A stretch of DNA of 64,000 nt from UBA1660 sp964462035 (GTDB lineage Bacteria; Myxococcota_A; Polyangia; Polyangiales; Houyiibacteriaceae): assembly GCA_964462035.1 (NCBI GenBank), contig CAYXAP010000009.1, forward strand, positions 62,001 through 126,000, written 5' to 3'. The position numbers and the translations under genes are program-made. Positions 1-7,908 of the stretch are shown here, in pieces (within the stretch, counting starts at the first letter, position 1; every line of letters begins with the position of its first letter). The notes below the pieces were generated by a model. It was not told the origin of the DNA. It ran no database searches and was given only the letters and a program-made list of their open reading frames with translations.

Positions 1-379
1 TGCCCGCGTCCTCGAGCGCCGCTTCCAGAAGCTCACGCACCGCAGCGCCACGGGTCGCGAGGACCTCGAGGGCAGCATTTCGGAGCCCGACGTTCTCGCC
101 CTGCGCGACCGCCTCCACGAGGCGCTGTTCGAGCGGGCGGCCGCCCGGACCGGTGGTCCACTCGACGGCGAGCTGCAGCGCATCCCGCCGCACGCGCCAC
201 TCGCCGTCTCCGAGCGCACCGACCAAGAGCGACCGCGCTTGTTCGTCAGCCGAGGTCCAGTGAGCCCGAAGCGCATCGACCACGGCGCGACGCCGTTCGA
301 CGTCGTCGCTCTGGCTCGCGTCGACCAGGGTCTGGAGACGCGGCTTGTCGGTGGAGGGCGGAGGGATGGTGGAGCTCAC
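1..379 (-). CDS. HEAT-repeat protein, N-terminal part (runs off left edge)
   Basis: The 126 visible residues begin at a GTG (377-379) that overlaps the stop of the upstream cheW gene in a GTGA arrangement, which fixes the start and puts it at the end of the chemosensory operon. The translation has alternating helices of HEAT/PBS-lyase type: a block around residues 25-65 (DDVERRRAVVDALRAHW, then LVGALGDGEWRVRRDALQLAV) and a second around 85-115 (NVGLRNAALEVLATRG). HEAT proteins act as protein-binding scaffolds; a partner role in chemosensory signalling is inferred from position only. The C-terminus is outside the window, so other domains cannot be excluded. Confidence 0.75.
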   Translation of the reverse strand, partial: MSSTIPPPSTDKPRLQTLVDASQSDDVERRRAVVDALRAHWTSADEQARSLLVGALGDGEWRVRRDALQLAVEWTTGPGGRPLEQRLVEAVAQGENVGLRNAALEVLATRGAAVRELLEAALEDAG

Positions 380-858
380 GAGTCCTCCGGGATGTCGTCG
401 AGCTCGAGCTCGGCGGTCACTTCGGTCACCAGGTCCACGTCGAGGACGAAGACCAACGTCGAATCGTGGGAGAACACCGCTTGAATGCCACGCTGGCGTG
501 TGAGCGCGGGTACGTTCCGCTGCTCCGCCGGGCCAGCGCCGAAGACGTCGGTCACTTGGTCGACGACCAGACCGACGCCCATGCCGGCGCGGTCGACCAC
601 CACCCACTTCGTTCGACGCGTGACGGGCTTCGGCTCGAGGTCGAAGCGGCGTCGGAGATCGACGATCGGCACTACGGCGCCCCGATGGTCGGCTACGCCG
701 ATCACGGCGGGTGGCGCCTGGGGCAGCTCGACCGTGGGCAGCGGGTTCAGGATCTCGCGGACTCGATGGATGTCCACGGCATACGCGACGTCGCCGATTC
801 GAAAGCCGACGAGATCCTTCTGGCGGTTTCCTCGCCGTCGCTGTGACACCGACACCAT
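376..858 (-). CDS. cheW: CheW-like chemotaxis coupling protein
   Basis: A single CheW domain fills the 160 residues (FRIGDVAYAVDIHRVREIL near the N-terminus, PAVIGVADHRGAVVPIVDL in the middle, VGLVVDQVTDVF and FVLDVD towards the end). CheW couples chemoreceptors to the CheA kinase at the inner membrane. The ATG at 856-858 overlaps the upstream stop (TGATG) and lies 5 nt behind GGAGG; a GTG one codon earlier (859-861) is possible. It is the second of two adjacent CheW genes, a common feature of myxobacterial chemosensory clusters. No receptor (MCP), CheR or CheB gene is visible and they may lie to the left. Confidence 0.9.
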   Translation of the reverse strand: MVSVSQRRRGNRQKDLVGFRIGDVAYAVDIHRVREILNPLPTVELPQAPPAVIGVADHRGAVVPIVDLRRRFDLEPKPVTRRTKWVVVDRAGMGVGLVVDQVTDVFGAGPAEQRNVPALTRQRGIQAVFSHDSTLVFVLDVDLVTEVTAELELDDIPEDS

Positions 859-1415
859 CACGACCTCCGCAGGAGCGGGCCCGGGTCCAGGAGCACGAGG
901 ATGTCCTCGTCGCCCCGCGCTCCGTCCTCGTCCTCGTCCTTCTTCGTGCTCCGGGGCCGCCCGACGCCCATCACGTGCTCGGACATGTCACCGCCGACCA
1001 CGGCCGCGAGCTCCACCTCGTCTTCGTCGAGTCGGTAGACTTGCAGCACGCGGTCGACCAGCAGCCCGATGACCTCGTCGTCTCCGGCCTCGACCAGCAG
1101 CACACGAGTGTGCTTCTCGGTCGGCCCTTCGGGCATCTTGAGCACGCGACGTAGGTCACGGACGGTCGTGATCCGGCCACGAACCGAGATGATGCCGAGC
1201 ACGTCCGCCGGAGCCCGCGGCACGCCGGTGATGGGCGGGACCTTCAGGATCTCGCGCACCGCCTTCAACGGGAGCGCGTAGGTCTCGTCGGCGATCACGA
1301 AGGCGAGGAGCTCGCGCACCACCGGCGCCGCGAGCATCGAGGCGCTCGTCGGGGCCCGAACGGCGACCGAGTGGCCCGACGGGACGATGGTCTGCCGCTT
1401 GGGATCGTCGCTCAT
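858..1415 (-). CDS. cheW: CheW-like coupling protein with N-terminal extension
   Basis: 185 residues. After about 35 variable residues comes a CheW domain (LAFVIADETYALPLKAVREIL, ADVLGIISVRGRITTVRDL, VGLLVDRV-like VIGLLVDRVLQVYRL, and DILVLLDPGPLL at the end). An acidic insertion (RSTKKDEDEDGARGDED) sits just before the last strand, which is unusual for CheW and may be a surface loop. The ATG at 1413-1415 overlaps the cheA stop as ATGA. Its role, like that of the neighbour, is to link receptors to CheA. An in-frame upstream extension inside cheA is not needed. Confidence 0.9.
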   Translation of the reverse strand: MSDDPKRQTIVPSGHSVAVRAPTSASMLAAPVVRELLAFVIADETYALPLKAVREILKVPPITGVPRAPADVLGIISVRGRITTVRDLRRVLKMPEGPTEKHTRVLLVEAGDDEVIGLLVDRVLQVYRLDEDEVELAAVVGGDMSEHVMGVGRPRSTKKDEDEDGARGDEDILVLLDPGPLLRRS

Positions 1416-3535
1416 GACGGCTCCGCTCCCAGCGTGGGCAACTCTTGGCTCCGGAGAACCTCCTCGAGCAACCCGGGCGCGTCGAGCACCAACGCCACGC
1501 GCTGATCGCCCAGATCGGTCGCGCCGGCGAAGCCGCGCACGTCCCGGAGGCTCTTCCCGAGCGCCTTGATGACGATGTCCTGCTGGCCGTCGAGGCCATC
1601 GACCACGAAGCCGACTCGTCGCTGCCCGACCGCGCATACCACGACGAAGCGCCGATCGGATTGCACGGGCAGCAGACGGAAGAGGTGGTCGAGGCGGCAG
1701 AGCGGAAGCGTCGCGCCCCGGAGCGAGATCACCTCACGCCCCTCGACGGTCCGAACGGCGGCGCGATCGAGCAGGATGGCTTCCTGCACCGACGTGATGG
1801 GGATCGCGAAGTCACGGCCGGCCACCCGCACGAGGAGCGCGGAGATGATCGCCAGGGTCACCGGGAGCGTGATCGTGAACTTCGTCCCGCTGCCGTGCTC
1901 GCTCCAAACGTCCACCACCCCGCCGAGACGGTTGATGTTCGTCTTCACGACGTCCATCCCGACGCCGCGGCCGGAGAGATCGGTGATCGCCGAACGAGTG
2001 CTGAAACCCGGCATGAAGATCAGCTCGAGCGCGTCCTGCGGCGTGATCTCCTCGGCGGTCTCCTTCGTGAGGATGCCCTTTCGAATCGCGGCCTGGACGA
2101 GCATCTCCTCGTTCATGCCCGCGCCGTCGTCCTCGATCTCGAGAACGACGTGGTTGCCCTTCTGGTAGGCGTTCAGCGAGAGGATCCCCTCGGAGCCCTT
2201 CCCCGCCAGCTCGCGGACCTTCGGCGACTCGATGCCGTGGTCGATCGCGTTGCGGATCAGGTGCATGAGGGGGTCGCTGAGCTCCTCGACGATGAGCTTG
2301 TCGACCTCGGTCTCCGCCCCCGTGACCAGGAGCCGGACTTCCTTGTCGTGCTCGCGCGCGACCTGTCGGATGATCCGGGCGAGCTTGTCGAAGAGCTGCC
2401 CGAGCGGAACCATCCGGACGTCGAGGATCCCGTCCTGCAGCTCCTCGAGGTGACGTTCGAAGCCACGGTTCACGCGGTGGAGCTCGATCGCGAGCTGCCG
2501 GAGGTCGTCCCGTGAGCGGATCCGCTCCGTGATGCGCGCGACCGCCGAGCGGACGATGGCCAGCTCACCGACGACGTTCATGAGGTGGTCGAGCTTCCGA
2601 ATGTCCACCCGGACGGTGTTCGCGACCGACCGGAGCGAGAGCGCGTCCGCGGACAGGTCGCGGGGAGCGCCGCCGGCGGACTTGGGCGCCGGAGCCGGGG
2701 TGTGCACCGGCGCGGGCGGGCGGCTGGTCGGCATCGGCCGTCGCGGCGGCTCCGACTCCATCGGTGGCGGCACGAGCGCGTCGTGGCTCGTCTTCCGCGT
2801 GCGGGCGCCCTTGCGACGAATGAGCTCGAGCTCGGCTTCGCCACCGGCGGCGAGCACTTCGCCGAGCTCGTTCGCGGGGGCGCTGCTGGCGAGGAGCACG
2901 TCGAGATCGATCTCGTCGCCGTCACCGCCACCGACGCTCGGGAGGTAGGTGATGATCTCGGCGACGGCCTTGGCGCGCTCCTTCAGCTCCTCGAGGTTCG
3001 AGTCGATCGTCGTGAGCGAGAAGCGAACCCGCAGTCGATAGAGCGGTGTGCCCTGCGTGACGTTCGTGCGTAGCCGGTGCTCCTCGTACTCCGTCAGCAC
3101 CGCGAGCACGCTCTCGTCGAGGTCGAGCTCCTCGAGGGTCACCTTTCCACCGGTGCCCTTCTTGGAGACGCGCTCGATCGACTGCGCGAAGTCCTTCACG
3201 TCGACCGCTTCCTGGTCGGCGCCCTCGCCCAGCAGGCGCTGGAACCCCTCGACGCCCTCGAAGAGCACGTCGAGGACCTCTTGCGATAGCTGCACCCGCC
3301 CGAGTCGGAGATCGTCGAGCAGGTCCTCGAGGGTGTGGGCCATCGCGGACAGCGTCTGGAACCCGAACATCCCGGCGATGCCCTTGAGGGTGTGCACGCC
3401 CCGGAAGACCTCGTTGATGAGGTCCGGTTGGACGTTGCCCTCCTTCTGCGCCTGGTCGAGGAAGAGGAGGTCGCGGGAGAGCGCCTCGATGATCTCCTGG
3501 GCTTCGGCCAGGAACTCGTCGTGGACGTCGCTCAA
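1412..3535 (-). CDS. cheA: CheA-type chemotaxis histidine kinase
   Basis: 707 residues with the CheA order: HPt domain (phospho-acceptor His48 in GVHTLKG), a variable acidic region (about 135-235), a Pro-rich linker (255-290), dimerisation helices (300-365), an HATPase domain with N429 in NAIDHGIE, DDGAGM at 469-474 and GRGVGMDVV at 522-530, and a CheW-like domain from about 565. It autophosphorylates on His48 and passes the phosphate to receiver proteins such as the upstream gene. The start is a TTG (3533-3535) overlapping the receiver stop as TTGA; the HPt domain begins immediately, and no ATG lies between it and His48. No C-terminal receiver domain is fused, unlike FrzE. Confidence 0.95.
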   Translation of the reverse strand: MSDVHDEFLAEAQEIIEALSRDLLFLDQAQKEGNVQPDLINEVFRGVHTLKGIAGMFGFQTLSAMAHTLEDLLDDLRLGRVQLSQEVLDVLFEGVEGFQRLLGEGADQEAVDVKDFAQSIERVSKKGTGGKVTLEELDLDESVLAVLTEYEEHRLRTNVTQGTPLYRLRVRFSLTTIDSNLEELKERAKAVAEIITYLPSVGGGDGDEIDLDVLLASSAPANELGEVLAAGGEAELELIRRKGARTRKTSHDALVPPPMESEPPRRPMPTSRPPAPVHTPAPAPKSAGGAPRDLSADALSLRSVANTVRVDIRKLDHLMNVVGELAIVRSAVARITERIRSRDDLRQLAIELHRVNRGFERHLEELQDGILDVRMVPLGQLFDKLARIIRQVAREHDKEVRLLVTGAETEVDKLIVEELSDPLMHLIRNAIDHGIESPKVRELAGKGSEGILSLNAYQKGNHVVLEIEDDGAGMNEEMLVQAAIRKGILTKETAEEITPQDALELIFMPGFSTRSAITDLSGRGVGMDVVKTNINRLGGVVDVWSEHGSGTKFTITLPVTLAIISALLVRVAGRDFAIPITSVQEAILLDRAAVRTVEGREVISLRGATLPLCRLDHLFRLLPVQSDRRFVVVCAVGQRRVGFVVDGLDGQQDIVIKALGKSLRDVRGFAGATDLGDQRVALVLDAPGLLEEVLRSQELPTLGAEPS

Positions 3536-3912
3536 CCGCTGTCGCTCCCCCCGATCAGCTCCCGAGCCCGCTCACAGAGCGCGTCGGGCGTGAAGGGTTT
3601 GCTGAGGAAGCCATTGGCACCGAGCGCGATGCCCTTCTCCCGGTCTCTCGCGGCGGCTTCCGTGCTGATGAGCAGGATGGGCGTGTTCGCATGGCGCTCG
3701 TGCTTGCGCATGAAGGACACGAGCTCGAGACCGTTCAGGTCCGGCATGTTCACGTCGACGATGACCAGATCGAACGACTCTCCAGGCAGGTTTCGCAGTG
3801 CGCGGAGGCCGCTCTCGGCTTCCATCACCTCGGCGTCGAGCTCTTCCTCGAGCGCCGCCCGGACGAACGCACGCATGGCGCTACTGTCTTCCACGACGAG
3901 GACGCGGGTCAC
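3532..3912 (-). CDS. CheY-like single-domain response regulator
   Basis: 126 residues, one receiver domain and no output domain. The acidic pocket is E8/D9, the phospho-acceptor is D53 (VIVDVNMP), the switch Ser/Thr is S83/T84 (LLIST) and the conserved Lys is K105 (FLSKPF). It is the first gene of the operon with cheA and the two cheW genes and shares 4 nt with cheA, so it is the likely phosphate target of CheA. As a stand-alone receiver it could drive a motility or polarity output or act as a phosphate sink. Confidence 0.93.
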   Translation of the reverse strand: MTRVLVVEDSSAMRAFVRAALEEELDAEVMEAESGLRALRNLPGESFDLVIVDVNMPDLNGLELVSFMRKHERHANTPILLISTEAAARDREKGIALGANGFLSKPFTPDALCERARELIGGSDSG

Positions 3913-3967
3913 CCCCCGATGCTAAACGATCTCGGGCCGCGATTCCGAGCTTCGCGGACAATTTCGC

Positions 3968-4669
3968 TCAGCGGACCTGGGCGGCGACGAAGGCTTCGAG
4001 CAGAGCCCGCGCCTGCGCGCGGGCGGGAGCGTCGAGGCGAACCTCGGCCCAACCGCTCCCGCGGGCGTCGGCGAGGGCCGTCCGCGTCGCCCCAGAGAGG
4101 AGGATGCCCCGGCCACCGAGCGATTGGCGGACGATCGCGCCCCGGGCCGGATCGAAGAAGGCGCTCTGGCCAGGGGGGCAGCGGGCGCCACTCAGGGCAC
4201 AGACCTCGAGCTCGGGCGCCATGCCCACCAGGCTGAGCGCCCGGACCCCGAAGGTGAGCCGGGTCGGCTCGGGCTCGCGTTCGCGATCGCCCAACGCTTC
4301 GAAGAGCTCGATGATGGCGTCGAAGAGCCGGGGCTCGACGTCTTCCTCACGGGTGATCCGCCTCACGAGGTCCAGCGCGGCGCCCCCCTCCCGCATGCCA
4401 CCGAGGCTCTTCAGGACTCCGGGAAACGCACGGACCACCGTCGCCTCCTTGAGGGTCGCCAGATCCCCGCGCCCTCGCGAGAAGGCGAGACGCACGACGC
4501 AGAAGGGCTCGAGGGCTCCGCCGAAGCGACGACGCGAACGGCGCGCACCCCGAGCGATCGCCGAGAGTCGGCCACGGTCGCGGGTGAAGAAGGTGAGGAT
4601 CCGGTCGGCGTCGCGGTAGTCGACGGACCGCAGGAGGACCGCTTCGGTCCCGCCCTCCGTCATCGTCAT
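3968..4669 (-). CDS. recO: DNA repair protein RecO
   Basis: 233 residues, normal length for RecO. The N-terminal OB-fold is recognisable (TEAVLLRSVDYRDADRILTF, then RGRLSAIARGARRSRRRFGG and ALEPF) and the helical C-terminal domain follows (LFDAIIELFEAL, RLTFGVRALSLVGMAPEL). RecO works with RecR to load RecA on single-stranded gaps in the RecFOR pathway. The zinc-binding cysteines of many RecO proteins are reduced here: only the pair in CALSGARCP is seen, so the zinc site is probably incomplete. It lies 3 nt after the HTH membrane gene and closes a three-gene minus-strand operon. Confidence 0.92.
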   Translation of the reverse strand: MTMTEGGTEAVLLRSVDYRDADRILTFFTRDRGRLSAIARGARRSRRRFGGALEPFCVVRLAFSRGRGDLATLKEATVVRAFPGVLKSLGGMREGGAALDLVRRITREEDVEPRLFDAIIELFEALGDREREPEPTRLTFGVRALSLVGMAPELEVCALSGARCPPGQSAFFDPARGAIVRQSLGGRGILLSGATRTALADARGSGWAEVRLDAPARAQARALLEAFVAAQVR

Positions 4670-4672
4670 CGC

Positions 4673-5110
4673 TCAGCCGAGCGAGGTCGGGACGAGCGTC
4701 GGCGTGTCTGCCTGGCTCAGCTCGACCGGCACGTCGCGGTGTCGCGGGCGCAGCACGATCGAGAGCGCGAGCGTGAAGAGGATCAGCAACACCACCAGTG
4801 CGATCGCGATGCCGAAGCGGCGCCCACGCTCGGGCGTCTGGACCGCGGGGAGCGGCGTCGGCTCACGCTCACGGTCGGCGGTCGTCTCGTCCAGCTTCCG
4901 GATCAGGGGCTTGGCTTCGAGGCCGAGCGTCCGGGCGTAGGACTTGATGTAGCCGCGGGCGAACACCTCGCCGGGGAGGTCGTCGAACTGGTCGTCTTCG
5001 AGCAGACGGAGCAGGCGCAGCGGGATCCGGGTGGTCTGCGCGATCTCTTCGATCGACATGTGCCGGAGCTCGCGCTCCCGACGCAGGATGGTGCCGATGC
5101 TCTCGCTCAC
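4673..5110 (-). CDS. RodZ-like helix-turn-helix membrane protein
   Basis: 145 residues. Residues 1-75 form an HTH_25 domain as in RodZ (GTILRRERELRHMSIEEIAQ, then FARGYIKSYARTLGL), followed by a Pro/Glu-rich linker and one transmembrane helix at about 98-120. RodZ anchors MreB to the membrane and supports rod shape. The usual periplasmic DUF4115 domain is absent: only about 25 residues follow the helix, so this is a short relative. The GTG start (5108-5110) overlaps the stop of the TPR lipoprotein gene upstream as GTGA. The RodZ assignment is by domain order; a membrane-tethered regulator is the alternative. Confidence 0.75.
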   Translation of the reverse strand: MSESIGTILRRERELRHMSIEEIAQTTRIPLRLLRLLEDDQFDDLPGEVFARGYIKSYARTLGLEAKPLIRKLDETTADREREPTPLPAVQTPERGRRFGIAIALVVLLILFTLALSIVLRPRHRDVPVELSQADTPTLVPTSLG

Positions 5111-5928
5111 AGCTGGCCTCCGAGCATGCGCTGGCAGGCCTGGCCGTCGGCAGTCTCCCCACCGAGCTCGATGCAGCGCTCGAAATCGGCGACCGCCTCT
5201 TCGCGATGACCGAGCCGGGCGCGCGTCTCACCGCGGAGGCGCCAGGCGTTCTGGAGACGCGGGTCGTCGTGGCAGGTCTCATCGGCATCGGTCGCCTGGA
5301 CCAGCGCCCGTTCGGCGTCCTCGAACTCCCCGAGCTCGAAGTAGGCGCGGCCGAGGTAATGGAAGCCCACACAGAAGCGGGGCTGGGAGCGGACCGCCTC
5401 GCGCAGCGGCTCGACGGCGTCGGCCGGTCGGCCAGCCTGCAGGTAGCCGAGACCGAGATTGCCCCACGCGTTGTGCGGGGCTCGGTTGAGCGGATCGATG
5501 GCGGACTCCCGCAGGACCTCGAAGGCCTCGTCGTAGGACTCACGCTGGAGGAGGATGACACCGAGGAAGTTCCGAGCCTCGGCGAGGGCCCCCCCCTGGG
5601 CGTTCCGATCGACGAAAGACGCGATGCCCTTGCGGACGAAGTCTTCGGCCACGGGCAGGTTGTTCCGCTCCTGATGAAGGACGCCCATGAGCATCAGGGC
5701 CTCGGGATTCTCCGGGTCCAGCTCGAGCGCTCGACGGGCGTGCTCGAAAGCGCCCGGCTTGTTTCCTTCTTGGTGCATCTGGGAGGCGAGCCTTCGCTCG
5801 TTGTTCGACTGATCCACGTCCTGCTGCGTAGGGCCCCGAACACAACCCGCGGTGGTCACGCTCAACGCCATGCAAAAAGAGAGGAAAAGCCCCGCGAGCA
5901 CCCGCGGACGACCGGATCTATCCGGCAC
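5107..5928 (-). CDS. TPR lipoprotein (PilF/PilW-like)
   Basis: 273 residues. From the GTG at 5926-5928 there is a basic start, a hydrophobic stretch and a lipobox (SVTTAGC, lipidated Cys29). About six TPR units follow (AFEHARRALELDPENPEALM, NAWGNLGLGYLQAGRPADAV, CVGFHYLGRAYFELGEFEDA, RLRGETRARLGHREEAVADF). Such lipoproteins assist type IV pilus secretin assembly in other bacteria, but no pilus genes are visible here, so the role is open. An in-frame extension further upstream would bury the signal peptide and is rejected. It leads the operon with the RodZ-like gene and recO. Confidence 0.8.
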   Translation of the reverse strand: MPDRSGRPRVLAGLFLSFCMALSVTTAGCVRGPTQQDVDQSNNERRLASQMHQEGNKPGAFEHARRALELDPENPEALMLMGVLHQERNNLPVAEDFVRKGIASFVDRNAQGGALAEARNFLGVILLQRESYDEAFEVLRESAIDPLNRAPHNAWGNLGLGYLQAGRPADAVEPLREAVRSQPRFCVGFHYLGRAYFELGEFEDAERALVQATDADETCHDDPRLQNAWRLRGETRARLGHREEAVADFERCIELGGETADGQACQRMLGGQL

Positions 5929-6076
5929 GTCAGGGCCGGTCAAGCAGAGATTGTTACCAGACTGCCCCACAGCCCCCTTTTGGGGGGTGCCCGCCGAGGC
6001 GTGTCTGTGGGGGGGTGTCGGTCTGCCGACAGCACCACCGCCAGGGGGTCGAAAACGCCGAGTGCTTTGAAAACAC

Positions 6077-6745
6077 TCAGGAAACGCCACCACGGACCTC
6101 TTCCTTCATCCCGAGGAGATCATAGAGGCTGGAGAGGGCTTCGAGGTCTGGGACCACGATCTGCTCCTTCACGATCCGAATGTAGCCCCCATCTCGGAGC
6201 TGTTGGACCGCCCGCTTCACCGCGTCCACGTCCAGGCCCACCCGAGACGAGAGCTCCAGGGGCGACACGTGGATGGCATGACCTCGATCGGTCTGCTCGG
6301 CCTCGTGAGACAGCCGAAGGAGCGTGTTGACCACCCGTGAGGGGTGATCACGGAGCATCGCGTTCTCCAGCTGCTCCTCGGCGTCCCGGAGCCGCCGGAC
6401 CAACTGGGCCACCAGCTGCTCGGCCACTCGGGCGTCGGTCGAGAGCAGGACCCCGAAGGTCTGTCGGTCGAGGGCCAGGACCTCGAGGTCGGTCAGGGCG
6501 ACCGCGGCGGCGCCGCGGCGGGCATCGGGGAGGAGAGCGTCCTCGCCGAAGAGGTCCCCCGTTCGGAGGACGGTCAGGCTTCGCTCGGCGGACCGGATCC
6601 GCTTCACGAGCCGCACGCGGCCCTCGTGGACGATGTAGCAGTGACTCGCCTCGTCACCCTCGGCGTAGAGGCTGTCGCCGGCGGCGAAGGTCTTCCCGAA
6701 TCGCTCGACGAGCTTGGCTCGTTCTTCTCGGGGCAACTCCTGCAT
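6077..6745 (-). CDS. Crp/Fnr-family transcriptional regulator
   Basis: 222 residues: an N-terminal cyclic-nucleotide-binding fold (FAAGDSLYAEGDEASHCYIV, GDLFGEDALLPDARRGAAAV), a long dimer helix (about 105-130), and a C-terminal winged helix (VSPLELSSRVGLDVDAVKRA, LRDGGYIRI). The PBC segment GEDALL...RGAAAVAL resembles cNMP-binding folds, with Arg present, so nucleotide binding is possible. No Fe-S cysteine cluster of FNR type is seen. It is transcribed alone, 149 nt before the TPR lipoprotein gene. Targets are unknown. Confidence 0.88.
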   Translation of the reverse strand: MQELPREERAKLVERFGKTFAAGDSLYAEGDEASHCYIVHEGRVRLVKRIRSAERSLTVLRTGDLFGEDALLPDARRGAAAVALTDLEVLALDRQTFGVLLSTDARVAEQLVAQLVRRLRDAEEQLENAMLRDHPSRVVNTLLRLSHEAEQTDRGHAIHVSPLELSSRVGLDVDAVKRAVQQLRDGGYIRIVKEQIVVPDLEALSSLYDLLGMKEEVRGGVS

Positions 6746-6851
6746 CCGCGATGGGTATACCTGCGGCGTGTCTCACTGCAAGGAGGATCCGCTCAGCGTC
6801 GCTGCGGCTCTTCCACGCTCGTGACGCGCTGCGCGACCGAGCCGCGCGATG

Positions 6852-6890
6852 CGATGTCGATCATACGCAATGTTCACTACGTCGACATCG
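6852..6890. repeat. 9-bp inverted repeat in the gap upstream of the Crp-like gene
   Basis: Between the Crp-like gene and the LolB-like gene (6746-7019) no convincing gene is seen. The gap contains perfect 9-bp arms, cgatgtcga (6852-6860) and tcgacatcg (6882-6890), 21 nt apart. The arms are about 107 nt upstream of the Crp-like start, where a regulator or autoregulation site could sit. There is no T-run, so a terminator for the LolB-like gene is less likely. Chance occurrence cannot be excluded. Confidence 0.3.
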
Positions 6891-7019
6891 ACCGGAAACC
6901 TTCGCCCGTCAGTCTGGCTCCCATGCTCCGCGTCGCTCTCCGCCTCACGCCTGCGCCCGCGCACTACCTGCTCGGCGCGACCTATGTGGTCACCCAGCTG
7001 ATCCGGTCGGGCTACTCGC

Positions 7020-7865
7020 TCAATCGCAGCTGATCGTCTCCACGCTCATCCCAGGCGGCGGCGTCTGGGAGAAGACTTCGTCGGACACCGGCTCGGTGAC
7101 GATCGACATCTCCTTGAAACGAACCATCGTGTCCGCCTCGCGCTCCGGGTCCTCGAAGCGGAGCACGAAGGGCAGCGCGACCCCCCGGCCATCTTCGTCG
7201 CGCGGATCCACGACGACTCGATAGTCGTCGAAGGTGGCACGCCACACCGTCTTTCCGGAAGCGTCGTAGAGCTCGCTCCGACGCAGCCGAAGGTGCTGGT
7301 CTTCGGGGGCTGCATCCTCGTCTGCCTCCCGTGCGGTCAGGACGATCTCCTGCCGTCGACCATCGGCCGCGGTGCGGACGATGAGATACCCCTCGGAGCT
7401 GCACGCGAGGCTCACGTCCTCCGCCTCGAGCCGCGGCGTATCGCCAAGCAGGAAGTGGGCGACTTCGGCACCGCTCATGTGGATGCCGAGCAGCCGCGCG
7501 ATGTTCGAGGGGCAGGCTTCGCCGTCCAGGAAACGGCTCTCGCGGTGGTCGAGGAGCTGGAAGCGCTCGCCATCGCTCGTGAGGACGGCCGCTGGACCGA
7601 ACTGGGTCATCGCGTCGAAACGCACGCGGTCCGGTCGGTCGAGGAAGAGCAGGACCGTGCCGCGGACGCGTCCGCTCTCGCCGCGCTGATCCACCCGCGC
7701 TTCGCCACGAAGCGCGGTCACCGTCCGCTTGAGCGAGCGATGCATTCGAAGGGCTCGCATCGGATCGGTGTGCGGATGGTTTGGACAGCCAGGCCCCGGA
7801 CAACCGGTCAGGAGTGTCAGGCCCGTGAGGGCCAAGGACAGAAGGAGTCGGGTCAGGACGCGCAC
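7020..7865 (-). CDS. LolB/LolA-fold outer-membrane lipoprotein
   Basis: 281 residues starting at a GTG (7863-7865) that follows AGGAG by 6 nt. The signal peptide ends in a lipobox (GLTLLTGC, Cys22). The mature part is a beta-rich LolB/DUF4292-like fold: SLKRTVTALRGEARVDQRGE, VLLFLDRPDRVRFDAMTQFG, then a helix with ARLLGIHMSGAEVAHFLLGD and strands RRQEIVLTA, DYRVVVDP and VALPFVLRFEDP. LolB-type proteins insert lipoproteins in the outer membrane; in deltaproteobacteria-like lineages LolB is often unrecognised, so this is a candidate. An upstream in-frame extension has no ribosome binding site and would precede the signal peptide. Confidence 0.65.
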   Translation of the reverse strand: MRVLTRLLLSLALTGLTLLTGCPGPGCPNHPHTDPMRALRMHRSLKRTVTALRGEARVDQRGESGRVRGTVLLFLDRPDRVRFDAMTQFGPAAVLTSDGERFQLLDHRESRFLDGEACPSNIARLLGIHMSGAEVAHFLLGDTPRLEAEDVSLACSSEGYLIVRTAADGRRQEIVLTAREADEDAAPEDQHLRLRRSELYDASGKTVWRATFDDYRVVVDPRDEDGRGVALPFVLRFEDPEREADTMVRFKEMSIVTEPVSDEVFSQTPPPGMSVETISCD

Positions 7866-7908
7866 GTCAGCTCCTCTACACCAGCTCGCCTCGCGGACCA
7901 ACGTGCCG

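Noticed and set aside
6856..7033. A short plus-strand frame (MSIIRNVHYVDIDRKPSP...) in the gap before the LolB-like gene
   Set aside because: No ribosome binding site, and it overlaps the 3' end of the LolB-like gene; possible but not supported.
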